From positions 20,819 through 84,818 of the forward strand of contig JACRAZ010000047.1 in the NCBI GenBank assembly GCA_016213205.1: a stretch of DNA of 64,000 bases, read 5' to 3'. This stretch comes from Burkholderiales bacterium. GTDB lineage: Bacteria; Pseudomonadota; Gammaproteobacteria; Burkholderiales; Burkholderiaceae_C. The notes under the pieces are model-generated. The model saw only the letters and a list, made by a program, of their open reading frames with translations. It was not told the origin of the DNA and made no database searches. Both the position numbers and the translations under genes were made by a program. Position 1 is the stretch's first letter; every line of letters starts with the position of its first letter. Shown piece by piece: positions 16,145-27,644 of this stretch.

Positions 16145-16924
16145 ATGACCACCGCCCCTCCCGGCCCGCCCCTGTGCCACGTGGCCGACGGCTGCGCCAC
16201 GATCACGCTGAACCGCCCGGCCCACCACAACCGCCTGCATGGCGAGGACCTGCTGGCCCTGCAGGCCCATTGCCAGGCGCTGGCCACGCAGGCCGAGGGC
16301 GCGCAGGTGCGCGTGGTGGTGCTCACCGCCACCGGCCCGAGCTTCTGCGCCGGCTACCACCTGGGCGAGCTCGATGCCGATGCCAGCACCGGCCCGCAGC
16401 GCTTCGAGCAGGCGGTCGATGCGATCGAGGCCCTGCCCATGCCCACCATTTGCCGGCTCAACGGCAGCGTGTACGGCGGCGCCACCGATCTGGCGCTGGC
16501 CTGCGACTTCCGCGTTGGCGTGGACACGATGACGCTGCGAATGCCCGCCGCGCGGCTGGGCCTGCACTACTACGCCAACGGGCTGCGGCGCTACGTGTCG
16601 CGCCTGGGCCTGGCCGCCGCCAAGCGCCTGTTCCTGCTGGCCGAAACCCTGCCGGCCGACGAATTGCTGCGCATCGGCTACCTCGACCAACTGGCGGCCG
16701 TCGAGCGCCTGGACGCCTGCGTGCAGGGCCTGGTGGATGCCATCCGGGCCGGTGCGCCGCTGGCGGTGAACGGCATGAAACGATCGCTCGACGAGATCGC
16801 GCGCGGTGGCTTCGACCTGGACGCGATGCGCCAGCGCGAAGCCCGCTGCGCCGCCAGCGTGGACCTGCGCGAGGGCCAGACCGCCTTTGCCGAACGGCGG
16901 CCGCCCCGCTTCCAGGGCCGCTGA
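16145..16924 (+). CDS. Enoyl-CoA hydratase/isomerase family protein
   Basis: A 259-residue crotonase-fold protein. The N-terminal strand GCATITLNRPAHHNRLHGED is the crotonase opening, GPSFCAGYHLGEL is the acyl-CoA pocket and first oxyanion-hole segment, and CRLNGSVYGGATDLALACDFR is the second oxyanion segment, with YGGATD in place of the usual GGGxE. The next region reads MRMPAARLGLHYYANGLRRYV, so the two hydratase glutamates are not in their normal places; the reaction may be isomerisation, hydrolysis or decarboxylation rather than hydration. The stop at 16924 is followed by a 211-base gap before the metalloprotease start. Substrate unknown. Confidence 0.82.
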   Translation: MTTAPPGPPLCHVADGCATITLNRPAHHNRLHGEDLLALQAHCQALATQAEGAQVRVVVLTATGPSFCAGYHLGELDADASTGPQRFEQAVDAIEALPMPTICRLNGSVYGGATDLALACDFRVGVDTMTLRMPAARLGLHYYANGLRRYVSRLGLAAAKRLFLLAETLPADELLRIGYLDQLAAVERLDACVQGLVDAIRAGAPLAVNGMKRSLDEIARGGFDLDAMRQREARCAASVDLREGQTAFAERRPPRFQGR

Positions 16925-17135
16925 TGGCAGGCGCGCGGGCCACGCATTCGGGTGCAGCCACCGCGCCCGGCCCGGCGCCACGCGACGAACCGCCGTTTGG
17001 GCACCCTGGCCTGCAGTTCCGACGCTTGACGCGCGGCCCCCGCGCGCGGGACAGTCTGCTGTTTCACCCCTCCTGACCACCCCCCGCCGGCGCCGGCACG
17101 ATGCGCTGCGCGGCCAACCCCCCGCCATCCCGCCG

Positions 17136-19862
17136 ATGAACGCTCTGCTGCCCGCCCCCACCCGCCCTGCCTGGCACCTGTCCACCCTGGCCGCTGCCGT
17201 GCTGACGCTCGGGGCCTGCACCACCCCGCCCACCACCCCGCCCACCGCGCCAGGGCCCACCGCCGCGGCCCCCGCACCTGCGGCAGCCCCGGCCGCGCCG
17301 CCCGCGGGGGCCAGCGCGCCCACCGGGCCCGCCGCCGCGGCCCGGCCGCCGGCCGACCCCACCGCGCCCAAACCCTTTGCCGAGGTGATCAAGGAGGCCA
17401 AGCGCCAGGACGGCCTGTTCCCGGTGTGGCGCAAGGACGAGCGGGTCTGGCTAGAAGTGCCGCGCAGCGCCTTGAACAAGCCCTTCCTGTTCAGCGCCAA
17501 CATCGCCGGCGCGGTGGGCGAACGCGGGCTGTATGCCAGCCAGATGGGCCCCTCGCACCTGGCCGAGTGGCGGCGCGTGGGCAACCAACTGCAGTTGGTG
17601 GCGCTGAACACCAAGTTCCGCGGCGAAGGTGGCGGCCAGCGCGCGGTGGCCCAGGCCTTCTCGCCCAGCCTGCTGGCCGCCTCGCCGGTGGCCAGCGCCG
17701 ACCACCCGGAACGCAAGGCCTTTCTCGTGGATGCCGGGCTGCTGCTGACCGACATCACCGGCTACTCCACCCGGCTGGAGCAGGCCTTTCGCCTGCCCTA
17801 CGGGCTGGACCGCAGCAACTCCTCGTTCGAGCTGGCGCGCGCCGAGCCCGGGCTCTCCACCCTGAGTGCGCGCCTGCACTTCGCCACGCCGCGCATCCCG
17901 GCGCCCCCGCTCACGCCCAGCCCGGTGCCCGTGCCCCCGCCGCCGCAGGCGCTGCCGGACCCGCGCAGCCTGTTCATCGACGTGGTCTACAGCTTCCGGG
18001 CCCTGCCCGAGACGCCGATGCGGCCCCGCGCCACCGACCCGCGGGTGGGCCACTTCGCCGAGTCCTACACCGACCTGGGCAGCGACCTCGCGGCCAACCC
18101 GCGGGTGCACCACCTCAAGCGCTGGCGCCTCGAGAAGAAGGATCCCGCCGCGGCGCTGTCCGAGCCGGTGCGGCCCATCACCTACTGGCTGGACAAGAAC
18201 ATCCCGCCGCGCTACCGCGCCTCGGTGGAGGCCGGCATCCTCGAGTGGAACAAGGCCTTCGAGCGCATCGGTTTCAAGAACGCCATCGTCGCGAAGCAAC
18301 AGCCCGACGATGCCGCCTGGGACAACATGGACGGGGCCCACGCGTCGATCCGCTGGTTCGTCGGCGCCGATGTCGGCTTCGCGATCGGCCCCTCGCATGC
18401 CGACCCCCGCACCGGCGAGATCCTGGACGCCGACATCGGCATGAGCGATGTCTTCGCGCGCGGCTCGCGCCGCTTCATCGTCGAGGACGCGGGCCGCCCC
18501 TTCACCACGCCGCTGGCCTGGCCCGGCGCAGGGCACGAGCACGCCTTGTGCAGCTACGCCCGCGAGGCGGCAGCCGAGATGGACTTCGCGCTCGACCTGC
18601 TCGAGGCGCGCGGCGACATCGCCCCCGACAGCCCCGAGGCCGAGGCCTTCGTGCAGGCGGTGATCAAGGACACCATCACGCACGAGGTGGGCCACACCCT
18701 GGGGCTCAAGCACAACTTCAAGGCCTCCACCACCATCACCCGCGAGCAGCTGCGCAACAAGGCCTACACCGATGCCAACGGCATCTCGAACTCGGTGATG
18801 GACTACAACGGCCTGAACATCGCCCTCAAGGGCGAGCCGGCGCCCACCTACAGCCAGCCCTCGCTGGGCGCCTACGACTACTGGGCGATCGAGTACGCCT
18901 ACAAGCCGCTTGATGCGGCCGGCGAAGCCGCCGAGCTCGCCCGCATTGCCGCGCGCAGCACCGAGCCCGCGCTGGCCTTCGGCGACGACACCGATGCCGG
19001 CGGCTTCGGCCCCTACGACGGCATGGACCCGCTGGTCAACCGCTTCGACCTGGGCGACGACCCGCTGGCCTACTTCAAGCGCCGGCTCGCGCTCTCCCAG
19101 GAGCTGTGGGCCCGGGTGCAGGAGCGCAAGCCCCAGGCCGGCGACGACCCGCTGCGCGCGCTGCGCTCGATGCAGGGCGGCTTCAACCAGCTCTACCGGG
19201 CGGCCGAGCTGGTGGGCAAGTACGTCGGCGGCATGCACGCGCTGCGCGACCTGCCCGGCACCACCGGCCGCGCGGCCCTGCGCCCGGTGGACCCGGCCAA
19301 GCAGCGCGAGGCCCTGCAGTTCCTGGCCTCGGGCCTGTTCAGCGCCGACAGCTTCCGCTTCCGCCCCGAGTTCCTGAGCTCGCTGACCATGGACTACCAG
19401 GAATGGGAGCGCGCCCCGTTGAACCTGCCCGCCGCGGTGGCCCGGGTGCAGCTGGTGGCGCTGGACCGCCTGATGGGCGCCCCCACCGCGCAACGCCTGC
19501 TCGACCTGCCCGGCTACGTGCCCGAGGCCCAGCGCAAGGGCCTGATCTCGCTGGCCGAGGTGTACGCCACGCTGCAGCAGGCGGTGTGGAGCGAGCTCAA
19601 GACCGGCGGCGAGATCGAGCGCCTGCGGCGCAACCTGCAGCGCGAGCACCTCAAGCGCCTGCAGACCGTGCTCACCCGCGGCGCCCCCGGCCTGCCGGCC
19701 GACGCGCTGAGCCTGGCCCGCCTGCAGGCCAGCCAGCTGCAGGCCGACCTGCGCAACGCCGTGGCGCGCGGCACCCACCTCTCCGTGGAGACCCGCGCCC
19801 ACCTGAATGAATGCCTCGGCCTGTTGACCGAGGCACTGCGCGCTACGATGCAGCGCAGCTAG
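17136..19862 (+). CDS. Zinc-dependent metalloprotease lipoprotein (DUF5117/DUF4953 type)
   Basis: A 908-residue protein whose N-terminus carries a lipoprotein signal (LTLGAC, Cys28) followed by a Pro/Thr/Ala-rich linker to about residue 75. The DUF5117-like region includes FAEVIKEAKRQDGLFPVWRK and a start of beta-rich segments. The metzincin-like zinc motif HEVGHTLGLKH (His516, Glu517, His520, His526) lies in the DUF4953-type domain, preceded by FKNAIVAKQQPDDAAWDNMD. The downstream SVMDYNGLNIALKG fits a Met-turn. It is probably an outer-membrane or periplasmic protease; substrate unknown. It ends 28 bases before the first of three tandem paralogous exported proteins, so it may share their transcript. 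Confidence 0.85.
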   Translation: MNALLPAPTRPAWHLSTLAAAVLTLGACTTPPTTPPTAPGPTAAAPAPAAAPAAPPAGASAPTGPAAAARPPADPTAPKPFAEVIKEAKRQDGLFPVWRKDERVWLEVPRSALNKPFLFSANIAGAVGERGLYASQMGPSHLAEWRRVGNQLQLVALNTKFRGEGGGQRAVAQAFSPSLLAASPVASADHPERKAFLVDAGLLLTDITGYSTRLEQAFRLPYGLDRSNSSFELARAEPGLSTLSARLHFATPRIPAPPLTPSPVPVPPPPQALPDPRSLFIDVVYSFRALPETPMRPRATDPRVGHFAESYTDLGSDLAANPRVHHLKRWRLEKKDPAAALSEPVRPITYWLDKNIPPRYRASVEAGILEWNKAFERIGFKNAIVAKQQPDDAAWDNMDGAHASIRWFVGADVGFAIGPSHADPRTGEILDADIGMSDVFARGSRRFIVEDAGRPFTTPLAWPGAGHEHALCSYAREAAAEMDFALDLLEARGDIAPDSPEAEAFVQAVIKDTITHEVGHTLGLKHNFKASTTITREQLRNKAYTDANGISNSVMDYNGLNIALKGEPAPTYSQPSLGAYDYWAIEYAYKPLDAAGEAAELARIAARSTEPALAFGDDTDAGGFGPYDGMDPLVNRFDLGDDPLAYFKRRLALSQELWARVQERKPQAGDDPLRALRSMQGGFNQLYRAAELVGKYVGGMHALRDLPGTTGRAALRPVDPAKQREALQFLASGLFSADSFRFRPEFLSSLTMDYQEWERAPLNLPAAVARVQLVALDRLMGAPTAQRLLDLPGYVPEAQRKGLISLAEVYATLQQAVWSELKTGGEIERLRRNLQREHLKRLQTVLTRGAPGLPADALSLARLQASQLQADLRNAVARGTHLSVETRAHLNECLGLLTEALRATMQRS

Positions 19863-19890
19863 TCCGCATCCGACCCGGAGTACTTTCCTC

Positions 19891-21033
19891 ATGACCTTGA
19901 TCAAGCACAGCATCCTCACCCTGTCGGTCGCCGCCGCGCTCGCGGCCTGCGGCGGCGGGGCCGACAGCCCCGAACCCACCACGCGCGAGGGCTTTGCCTC
20001 GGCGCTGCGCGCCCAGGCGCTGGCGATGCGCCCGCTCGCCGCCGTCCCGGCGGTGGCCCCGGACGAAGCCGCGCGCCAGCTGATGGACTTTGCCGAAGCC
20101 ACCTTCCCCGCCCTGCTGCCCGGCCACCCGGCCACCCTGACCTACGGCGGCATCATCAAGTACCGGGCCTATGCCTCCGGCATCGTGCTGGGCGTGGTGG
20201 TGGTCGGCACCGACCCGAACTACCCGTTGCTGAGCGTGTACGTGCTGGGCGGCCCCTTCGGCGCGGCGCCGATCAAGGTGGGCACGGTCACCGACTTCAT
20301 CACCCCGGTGGACCCGAACCCGGACCCGGGCCCAGTGGGCTCCGGCAACGGCTGCTACGACCTCGCACTGGCCGACACCCAGGGCACCACGAGCAAGGTG
20401 GTGTACGACTACAGCGGCATCTCCACCGGCACCCAGACCATCGAGACGGTCACCGGCGCGATGACCACCTTCGAGGGCCAGCAGGCCCGCCTGCTCACCG
20501 CCAAGACCACCGGCAGCAACACCTCCGCCGGCCAGACGATCACGCTGAACACCGAGATCAAGAGCTACCAGCGCCGCACCGCGGACGCCGAGGTCACCAA
20601 CTACGGCACCGAGGTGAGCGCCGCCAGCAACTTCGGCGGTTTCGCGGCCACCATCAACACCAAGACGGTCTGGAACCCGCCCTGGGTGGACCGGCGCTAC
20701 GCATTGGCCATCGGCGGCTCGCTCACCCAGACCTACAGCGGCACCACCACGCAGACCACGCTCGGCCTGCCGTTCCCGGTGCCGCCGACCAACGGCGTCG
20801 CGAACGTGTCCACCACGGTCAAGTACCTGCGCCAGGAATCGGTCACGGTGCCGGCGGGCACCTACAACGCCTGCGTCTACGAGGACACCTCGGGCAGCGG
20901 CGCCAACGCCACCACCACCACGAGCTGGATCATCGTGGGCAAGGGCATCATGGCGCAGTCGGTCTCCGGCAGCGGCAGCACGCAGCAGACGGTCAAGGCC
21001 ACCTCGATCACGGTGAACGGCCAGAAGCTCTGA
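19891..21033 (+). CDS. Exported lipoprotein, tandem paralog 1 (two-module family, unknown function)
   Basis: 380 residues. Signal with lipobox LAAC (Cys20) followed by GGG. The N-terminal module (residues ~53-140) reads DEAARQLMDFAEATFPALLP, then IIKYRAYASGIVLGVVVVG, YVLGGPFGAAPIKVGTVTDF and ITPV; equivalent segments occur in four other proteins of this window. A C-terminal beta-rich Thr/Ser-rich module has recurring features: one Cys after the first module (NGCYDL), FEGQQARLL, PPWVDRRYAL and TVPAGTYNACVYE, ending with a WIIVGKGI strand. The function is unknown; the second module could be a surface beta sandwich with a Cys pair. The start has CCGGAG upstream. Confidence 0.7.
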   Translation: MTLIKHSILTLSVAAALAACGGGADSPEPTTREGFASALRAQALAMRPLAAVPAVAPDEAARQLMDFAEATFPALLPGHPATLTYGGIIKYRAYASGIVLGVVVVGTDPNYPLLSVYVLGGPFGAAPIKVGTVTDFITPVDPNPDPGPVGSGNGCYDLALADTQGTTSKVVYDYSGISTGTQTIETVTGAMTTFEGQQARLLTAKTTGSNTSAGQTITLNTEIKSYQRRTADAEVTNYGTEVSAASNFGGFAATINTKTVWNPPWVDRRYALAIGGSLTQTYSGTTTQTTLGLPFPVPPTNGVANVSTTVKYLRQESVTVPAGTYNACVYEDTSGSGANATTTTSWIIVGKGIMAQSVSGSGSTQQTVKATSITVNGQKL

Positions 21034-21044
21034 GTCGGCCCCCT

Positions 21045-21076
21045 GCACCCCTGCGGGCGGGTCCCGCCAGGGGTGC
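21045..21076 (+). terminator. Hairpin after tandem paralog 1
   Basis: GCACCCCTG pairs with CAGGGGTGC over nine bases, and an inner CGGG/CCCG extends the stem. It begins 11 bases after the stop at 21033. No T-tract follows, so it is either a weak terminator or a processing barrier between the tandem genes. Confidence 0.5.
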
Positions 21077-21221
21077 TCAGGCCTGCCGGGAGCGACCCGG
21101 TCCGGCCTGACGCGCGGCGGCGGCCGCCGCTGCCGTGGCAGGATCAACCTGTCACAGACAGCGCGGCCGCGGCGTCCGATCATGGCGATCCGGCAGGACC
21201 CGCCGTGAACAGGAGACCCCG

Positions 21222-22274
21222 ATGCCGATCGTCAAGCCCACCCGCACCCTGGCGCTGGCCGCCCTGCTGGCCATGGCCGGCGGCACCACCGCCGCGGCCG
21301 AGGTGCCGGCCATCGAGGCCGCGCGCCAGCTGCTGGACTTTGCCGAGGCCAGCTTCAAGGTGTACCTGCCCGAGCACCAGGTCACCCGGCCCTTCGGCGC
21401 CTTCCGCTACCGCGCCTATTCGTCCGGCGTGGTGCTGGGCGTGGTGGTGGCACCCGACCCCAACTACCTGCTGAACGGCGTCTATGTCATGGGCGGACCG
21501 TTCGGCCCCACGCCGCGCGCGGTGGGCCAGGTGAGCGACTTCATCACCCCCGTGGAGCCCGGCACCGGGCCCAGCGGCCCGAACAACGGCTGCTACGACC
21601 TGGGCCTGTGGAGCGCCTCCGGCGTCGAGATCAACGCCACCTACGAACTCGAAGGCCCCCGCACCGGCAACCAGACCATCACGCGGGCCACCAATGCCAA
21701 CGCCCTGTTCGAGGGCCAGCTCGTCGTGGAGACCATCGTCAAGACATCGGGCACGGTGTTCGACAACGGCCTGCCGGTGGACACCGCCGACGAGATCCGC
21801 ACCTACCACCGCCGCACCGGCGAGGCCGAGCTCACCCAGCTCGGCACCTATGCCGCCACCACGGCCACCACCAACGACTACATCCGCACCACCACGCTGA
21901 AGACGCTGTACACGCCGGCCTGGGTGGACCGCATCTATGCGCTGGGCGTCGGCCAGGCCCTGAGCTCGAGCTGGACCTCCACCACCACCGCCACCACCAG
22001 CTACCTGAACAACGTGCTGCCCACCACCACCAGCACCTACGGCGGCAGCAACAGCGAGACGGTGCGCTACATCGGCCGCGAAACCATCACCGTGCCGGCG
22101 GGCACCTATGCCACCTGCCGCTTCGAGCGCACCAGCGCATCGGCCACCGGCGGGGTCACGGTGGACTGGGTGCTGGCCGGCCACGGCGCGCTCGTCAAGC
22201 GCCAGGTCTTCAAGGAAAACAGCACCCAGACCATGAGCGCACGCTCGCTGATGTCGGGCGGCAACCCGCTGTAG
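21222..22274 (+). CDS. Exported protein, tandem paralog 2 (non-lipidated member)
   Basis: 350 residues, starting at the ATG at 21222 with AGGAG upstream. Unlike its neighbours it has an ordinary Sec signal (LAALLAMAGGTTAAAE) without a lipobox Cys, so it is probably soluble and periplasmic or secreted. The shared module follows at once: [59 protein letters not shown]. The second module has NNGCYDLGLWS, FEGQLVVETIV, PAWVDRIYALGVG and TVPAGTYATCRFERT, in the same order as paralog 1. The loss of lipidation with both modules kept suggests divergence after tandem duplication. Confidence 0.7.
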   Translation: MPIVKPTRTLALAALLAMAGGTTAAAEVPAIEAARQLLDFAEASFKVYLPEHQVTRPFGAFRYRAYSSGVVLGVVVAPDPNYLLNGVYVMGGPFGPTPRAVGQVSDFITPVEPGTGPSGPNNGCYDLGLWSASGVEINATYELEGPRTGNQTITRATNANALFEGQLVVETIVKTSGTVFDNGLPVDTADEIRTYHRRTGEAELTQLGTYAATTATTNDYIRTTTLKTLYTPAWVDRIYALGVGQALSSSWTSTTTATTSYLNNVLPTTTSTYGGSNSETVRYIGRETITVPAGTYATCRFERTSASATGGVTVDWVLAGHGALVKRQVFKENSTQTMSARSLMSGGNPL

Positions 22275-22282
22275 CGCCTGGC

Positions 22283-22310
22283 GCACGGCGGCGCGCGTTG
22301 CCGCCCGTGC
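22283..22310 (+). terminator. Hairpin after tandem paralog 2
   Basis: GCACGGCGGC and GCCGCCCGTGC pair with one bulged base, starting nine bases after the stop at 22274. No T-tract. As for paralog 1, each tandem gene ends in its own GC hairpin, which suggests separate mRNA ends. Confidence 0.4.
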
Positions 22311-22403
22311 GGCCCGCCTGCGTGCGGCAGGGTACAGACACCTGCGCCGCGCGAGCCTACGGTCGCCCCCAGGGTCCGACGCCCGGGCCCGCAGGAGACC
22401 GAC

Positions 22404-23519
22404 ATGCTGATCAAGTCACACGCCACCGCGCTGGCCGCAGCCGCACTGCTGGCCGCTTGCGGCGGGGGTTCCGGGTCCGAGCCCGCGCAGCCCGCTGCCG
22501 CCGCCGCCCAACGCAACCGCCCGCTGGCGGTGGGCATCGGCAACCCCGTGGCACCGGACGAAGCCGCCCGGCAACTGCTGGACTTTGCCGAAGGCGCCTT
22601 CAAGTCCCAGTTGCCCGAGCGCCAGGCCACCATGGTCACCGGGCCGGCCCGGTACCGCGTGTATTCGAACGGCACCGTGCTGGGCGTGGCGGTGGGCAGC
22701 GGCCCGAACTACCTGCTCGATGGTGTCTACGTGATGGGTGGCGCCTTCGGGTCGGCGCCGCAGTTCGTCGGCCTGCTGACCAGCTTCATCACGCCGGTGC
22801 AGCCCGGCTCGGGCGCCACCGGTCCCAGCAACGGCTGCCACGACCTGGACCTGGCCGGCACGACGGGCACGCAGACCGCCGTCACCTACGAGTACACCGG
22901 CCAGATCACCGGCAACAAGACGGTGCTGACGCAGGTGGTCGGCCCGGCGATGTTCGAAGCCCTGCCCGCGGTGGAAACGCTGGTCAAGACCTCGGGTGTG
23001 CTGATCGTGGATGGCCTGCCTGCATCGGCCTCGGCGGAGATCCGGAACTTCCACCAGAAGACGGCAGCGGGTGAGATCACGCACCTGGGCTCGACCGTCG
23101 CCACCACCGCCAGCACCACCGACTACAGCGCCGCGACGACGATCAAGACCGTGTATGCGCCGGCCTGGCAGGACCGCAGCGCCGCACTGGCCCAAGGCCA
23201 GACGCTCAGCGCCGACTGGCAGAGCCAGATCACGCGGGTGACCACCTACTCGATCCCCGGCTTCCCGCCCACCACCAACACCTACGGCGATGCCGGCGCC
23301 ACGACCCTGCGCTACATCGGCCGCGAATCGCTCACCTTGCCAGGCGGCACCTACAGCACCTGCCGCTTCGAGCGCATCAACATGCTGCCGGGCGGCGGCT
23401 GGACCACCGAGTGGTGGCTGGTGGGCACGGGGCTGCTGCTGAAGTCGGTGCAGGCCTCGGGCCATGCGGTGCAGACGATGCGGGCAATCTCCCTGTCGAT
23501 GAATGGCAACCCCCTCTGA
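22404..23519 (+). CDS. Exported lipoprotein, tandem paralog 3
   Basis: 371 residues; lipobox LAAC (Cys19) followed by GGGSGSE and an Ala/Gln linker. The shared N-terminal module is clear ([60 protein letters not shown]). The C-terminal module keeps [33 protein letters not shown] and [15 protein letters not shown]. By eye it is closer to paralog 2 than to paralog 1 in the second module. It begins after GCAGGAG. Function unknown; outer-membrane anchoring is probable because no Asp follows the lipid-bearing Cys. Confidence 0.7.
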   Translation: MLIKSHATALAAAALLAACGGGSGSEPAQPAAAAAQRNRPLAVGIGNPVAPDEAARQLLDFAEGAFKSQLPERQATMVTGPARYRVYSNGTVLGVAVGSGPNYLLDGVYVMGGAFGSAPQFVGLLTSFITPVQPGSGATGPSNGCHDLDLAGTTGTQTAVTYEYTGQITGNKTVLTQVVGPAMFEALPAVETLVKTSGVLIVDGLPASASAEIRNFHQKTAAGEITHLGSTVATTASTTDYSAATTIKTVYAPAWQDRSAALAQGQTLSADWQSQITRVTTYSIPGFPPTTNTYGDAGATTLRYIGRESLTLPGGTYSTCRFERINMLPGGGWTTEWWLVGTGLLLKSVQASGHAVQTMRAISLSMNGNPL

Positions 23520-23575
23520 GCACGCGCTGCACTGACAGAATGGGCGCCACCGGCCGCAAGCGAGGAGCCCCGCTC

Positions 23576-26305
<2,730 letters not shown>

Positions 26306-26309
26306 AGGC

Positions 26310-26323
26310 GCCCCGCCCGGGGC
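26310..26323. terminator. Short GC hairpin between acnA and the convergent acyltransferase
   Basis: GCCCC and GGGGC pair around a four-base loop in a 30-base convergent gap. The stem is short and has no T-tract, so support is modest. Confidence 0.3.
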
Positions 26324-26335
26324 ACGGCAGGCCGG

Positions 26336-27385
26336 TCAGGCCGGCCGGGAGCGGCCCGCGGCGGCCTGGGCCGCCACCCAGGCGTCCATGCGCTCCCATT
26401 CGGCAAACACCCAGGCCGCGAGCGCGCCCCGCTCCCGCGGCACCCGTGCCGCCGGGAAGGTGTGCCAGCGCAGGTGCAGGGTCTTGCGTTGCGGCACCGC
26501 GCGCCAGATTTCAGGCACGCTGGCCAGTGCATCGAGCCCGGTGTGGGCCACCACCGCCACGTCCAGGTCGGGCCGCGCGGCCAGCGCCGCCTGCATGCCG
26601 CGCGGGCGCGGCGGCATCAGGTGCCGGATGCGCTCGGCCCGGCGTGCGGCCTGCTCGCGCCCGGCCCGGCGCAACCGGTCGATCGCATGCTGCCGGTGCA
26701 AGGGCGTGACGTTGCGGCCTTCCGGGAAGATCAGCAGCGCGTCACCCGGCGCCATCGTGGCCGCCAGGCGCCCGATGCCCGCGACGGCCTCACCCTGACG
26801 CGGCGAGCCGGGGTCGACGAACGCCATCGGCAGCCGGTTGAAGACCAGGTCGATCATCGGGTCCCACTGCAGCGTGTGCTTGAGCACGATGCGCGGCCGG
26901 CAGCGTGCCCAGGTGAAGAGCTGGTGGATCATCAGCAGCGAATCGCCCGGCCCGGCGTGCCGGCTCAGCACCAGCAGCGGGCGGTCGCCAGGGGGTGCCG
27001 CACCCTCGGCCGGCCGGACCGGCGGCTGCCGCGTGACCGTGAGCGCGAAGGTGCGCGAGCCGAATCGCACGAGCACGGCCACCACCGCGGCAGCCAGCCG
27101 GTAGTGGAAGGCCACGAAGGCCGGGCGCTGCAGCCCCCGGCCCAGGCCGCTGGCCAGCCAGGTGCCCAGCGCGATGGCCATCACCACCAGCTCGAGGCCC
27201 AGGTACAGCCACGCAAAGGCCAGCAGCCGTGCCACGCGCCGTGGGCCTGGCATCACCAGCGCAACGCCCCACGCCGCCAGCAGCGCGAGCGGCAGCACGC
27301 CCACGAAGACCATCGCCCCCAGCCCCCACAGCACCGGGTGCAGGCACAGCCGGCGGCACCAGCGCGGCGGCAGCGGCAGGTTCAT
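26336..27385 (-). CDS. Membrane lysophospholipid/1-acylglycerol-3-phosphate acyltransferase-like protein
   Basis: 349 residues. Two strongly hydrophobic stretches near the N-terminus (VLWGLGAMVFVGVLPLALLAAWG and LLAFAWLYLGLELVVMAIAL) place it in the inner membrane. The PlsC acyltransferase motifs follow: LSRHAGPGDSLLM (His-x4-Asp catalytic block I), the WDPMIDLVFNRLPMAFVD region, and LLIFPEGRNVTP (block III). The start at 27385 sits before the first membrane segment; the frame is open to 27442. It likely transfers an acyl chain to a lysophospholipid or related acceptor. It is convergent with acnA and divergent from the lipoprotein gene at 27645. Confidence 0.78.
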   Translation of the reverse strand: MNLPLPPRWCRRLCLHPVLWGLGAMVFVGVLPLALLAAWGVALVMPGPRRVARLLAFAWLYLGLELVVMAIALGTWLASGLGRGLQRPAFVAFHYRLAAAVVAVLVRFGSRTFALTVTRQPPVRPAEGAAPPGDRPLLVLSRHAGPGDSLLMIHQLFTWARCRPRIVLKHTLQWDPMIDLVFNRLPMAFVDPGSPRQGEAVAGIGRLAATMAPGDALLIFPEGRNVTPLHRQHAIDRLRRAGREQAARRAERIRHLMPPRPRGMQAALAARPDLDVAVVAHTGLDALASVPEIWRAVPQRKTLHLRWHTFPAARVPRERGALAAWVFAEWERMDAWVAAQAAAGRSRPA

Positions 27386-27644
27386 GCGGGTAGCCTCCGC
27401 GCGAGGCGGGCCCCCCCCATGCGGGTGGAGTGCCGCCTCCAAGTCCGATCTGCGTTGCGTGGGGTCAAGGGGGGCTGTAAGGGGTGGTCGGAGGATCCCA
27501 GTGTCGGCCAGCCCGCGACTTGGCGGCTTGACGCAAGTGGTTCAGTGCAGGGTTGCGGGGTGGTCTGGTGCCACTGTCGTTGCTGCGCTTCGTTGGGCAG
27601 CGGCACCGCAGACCCGACCGCAGCACTTCACAGACTGAGCCATC
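27386..27644. other. Divergent intergenic region, acyltransferase / exported lipoprotein
   Basis: 259 bases between two outward-facing genes, so promoters for both must lie here. I see a C-run at 27410-27417 and no convincing -35/-10 pair, palindrome or small gene. Confidence 0.5.

Noticed and set aside
16145..16924. Assignment of the crotonase downstream of TetR as a true enoyl-CoA hydratase
   Set aside because: The catalytic glutamates are not at their normal positions, so only family membership is reported.
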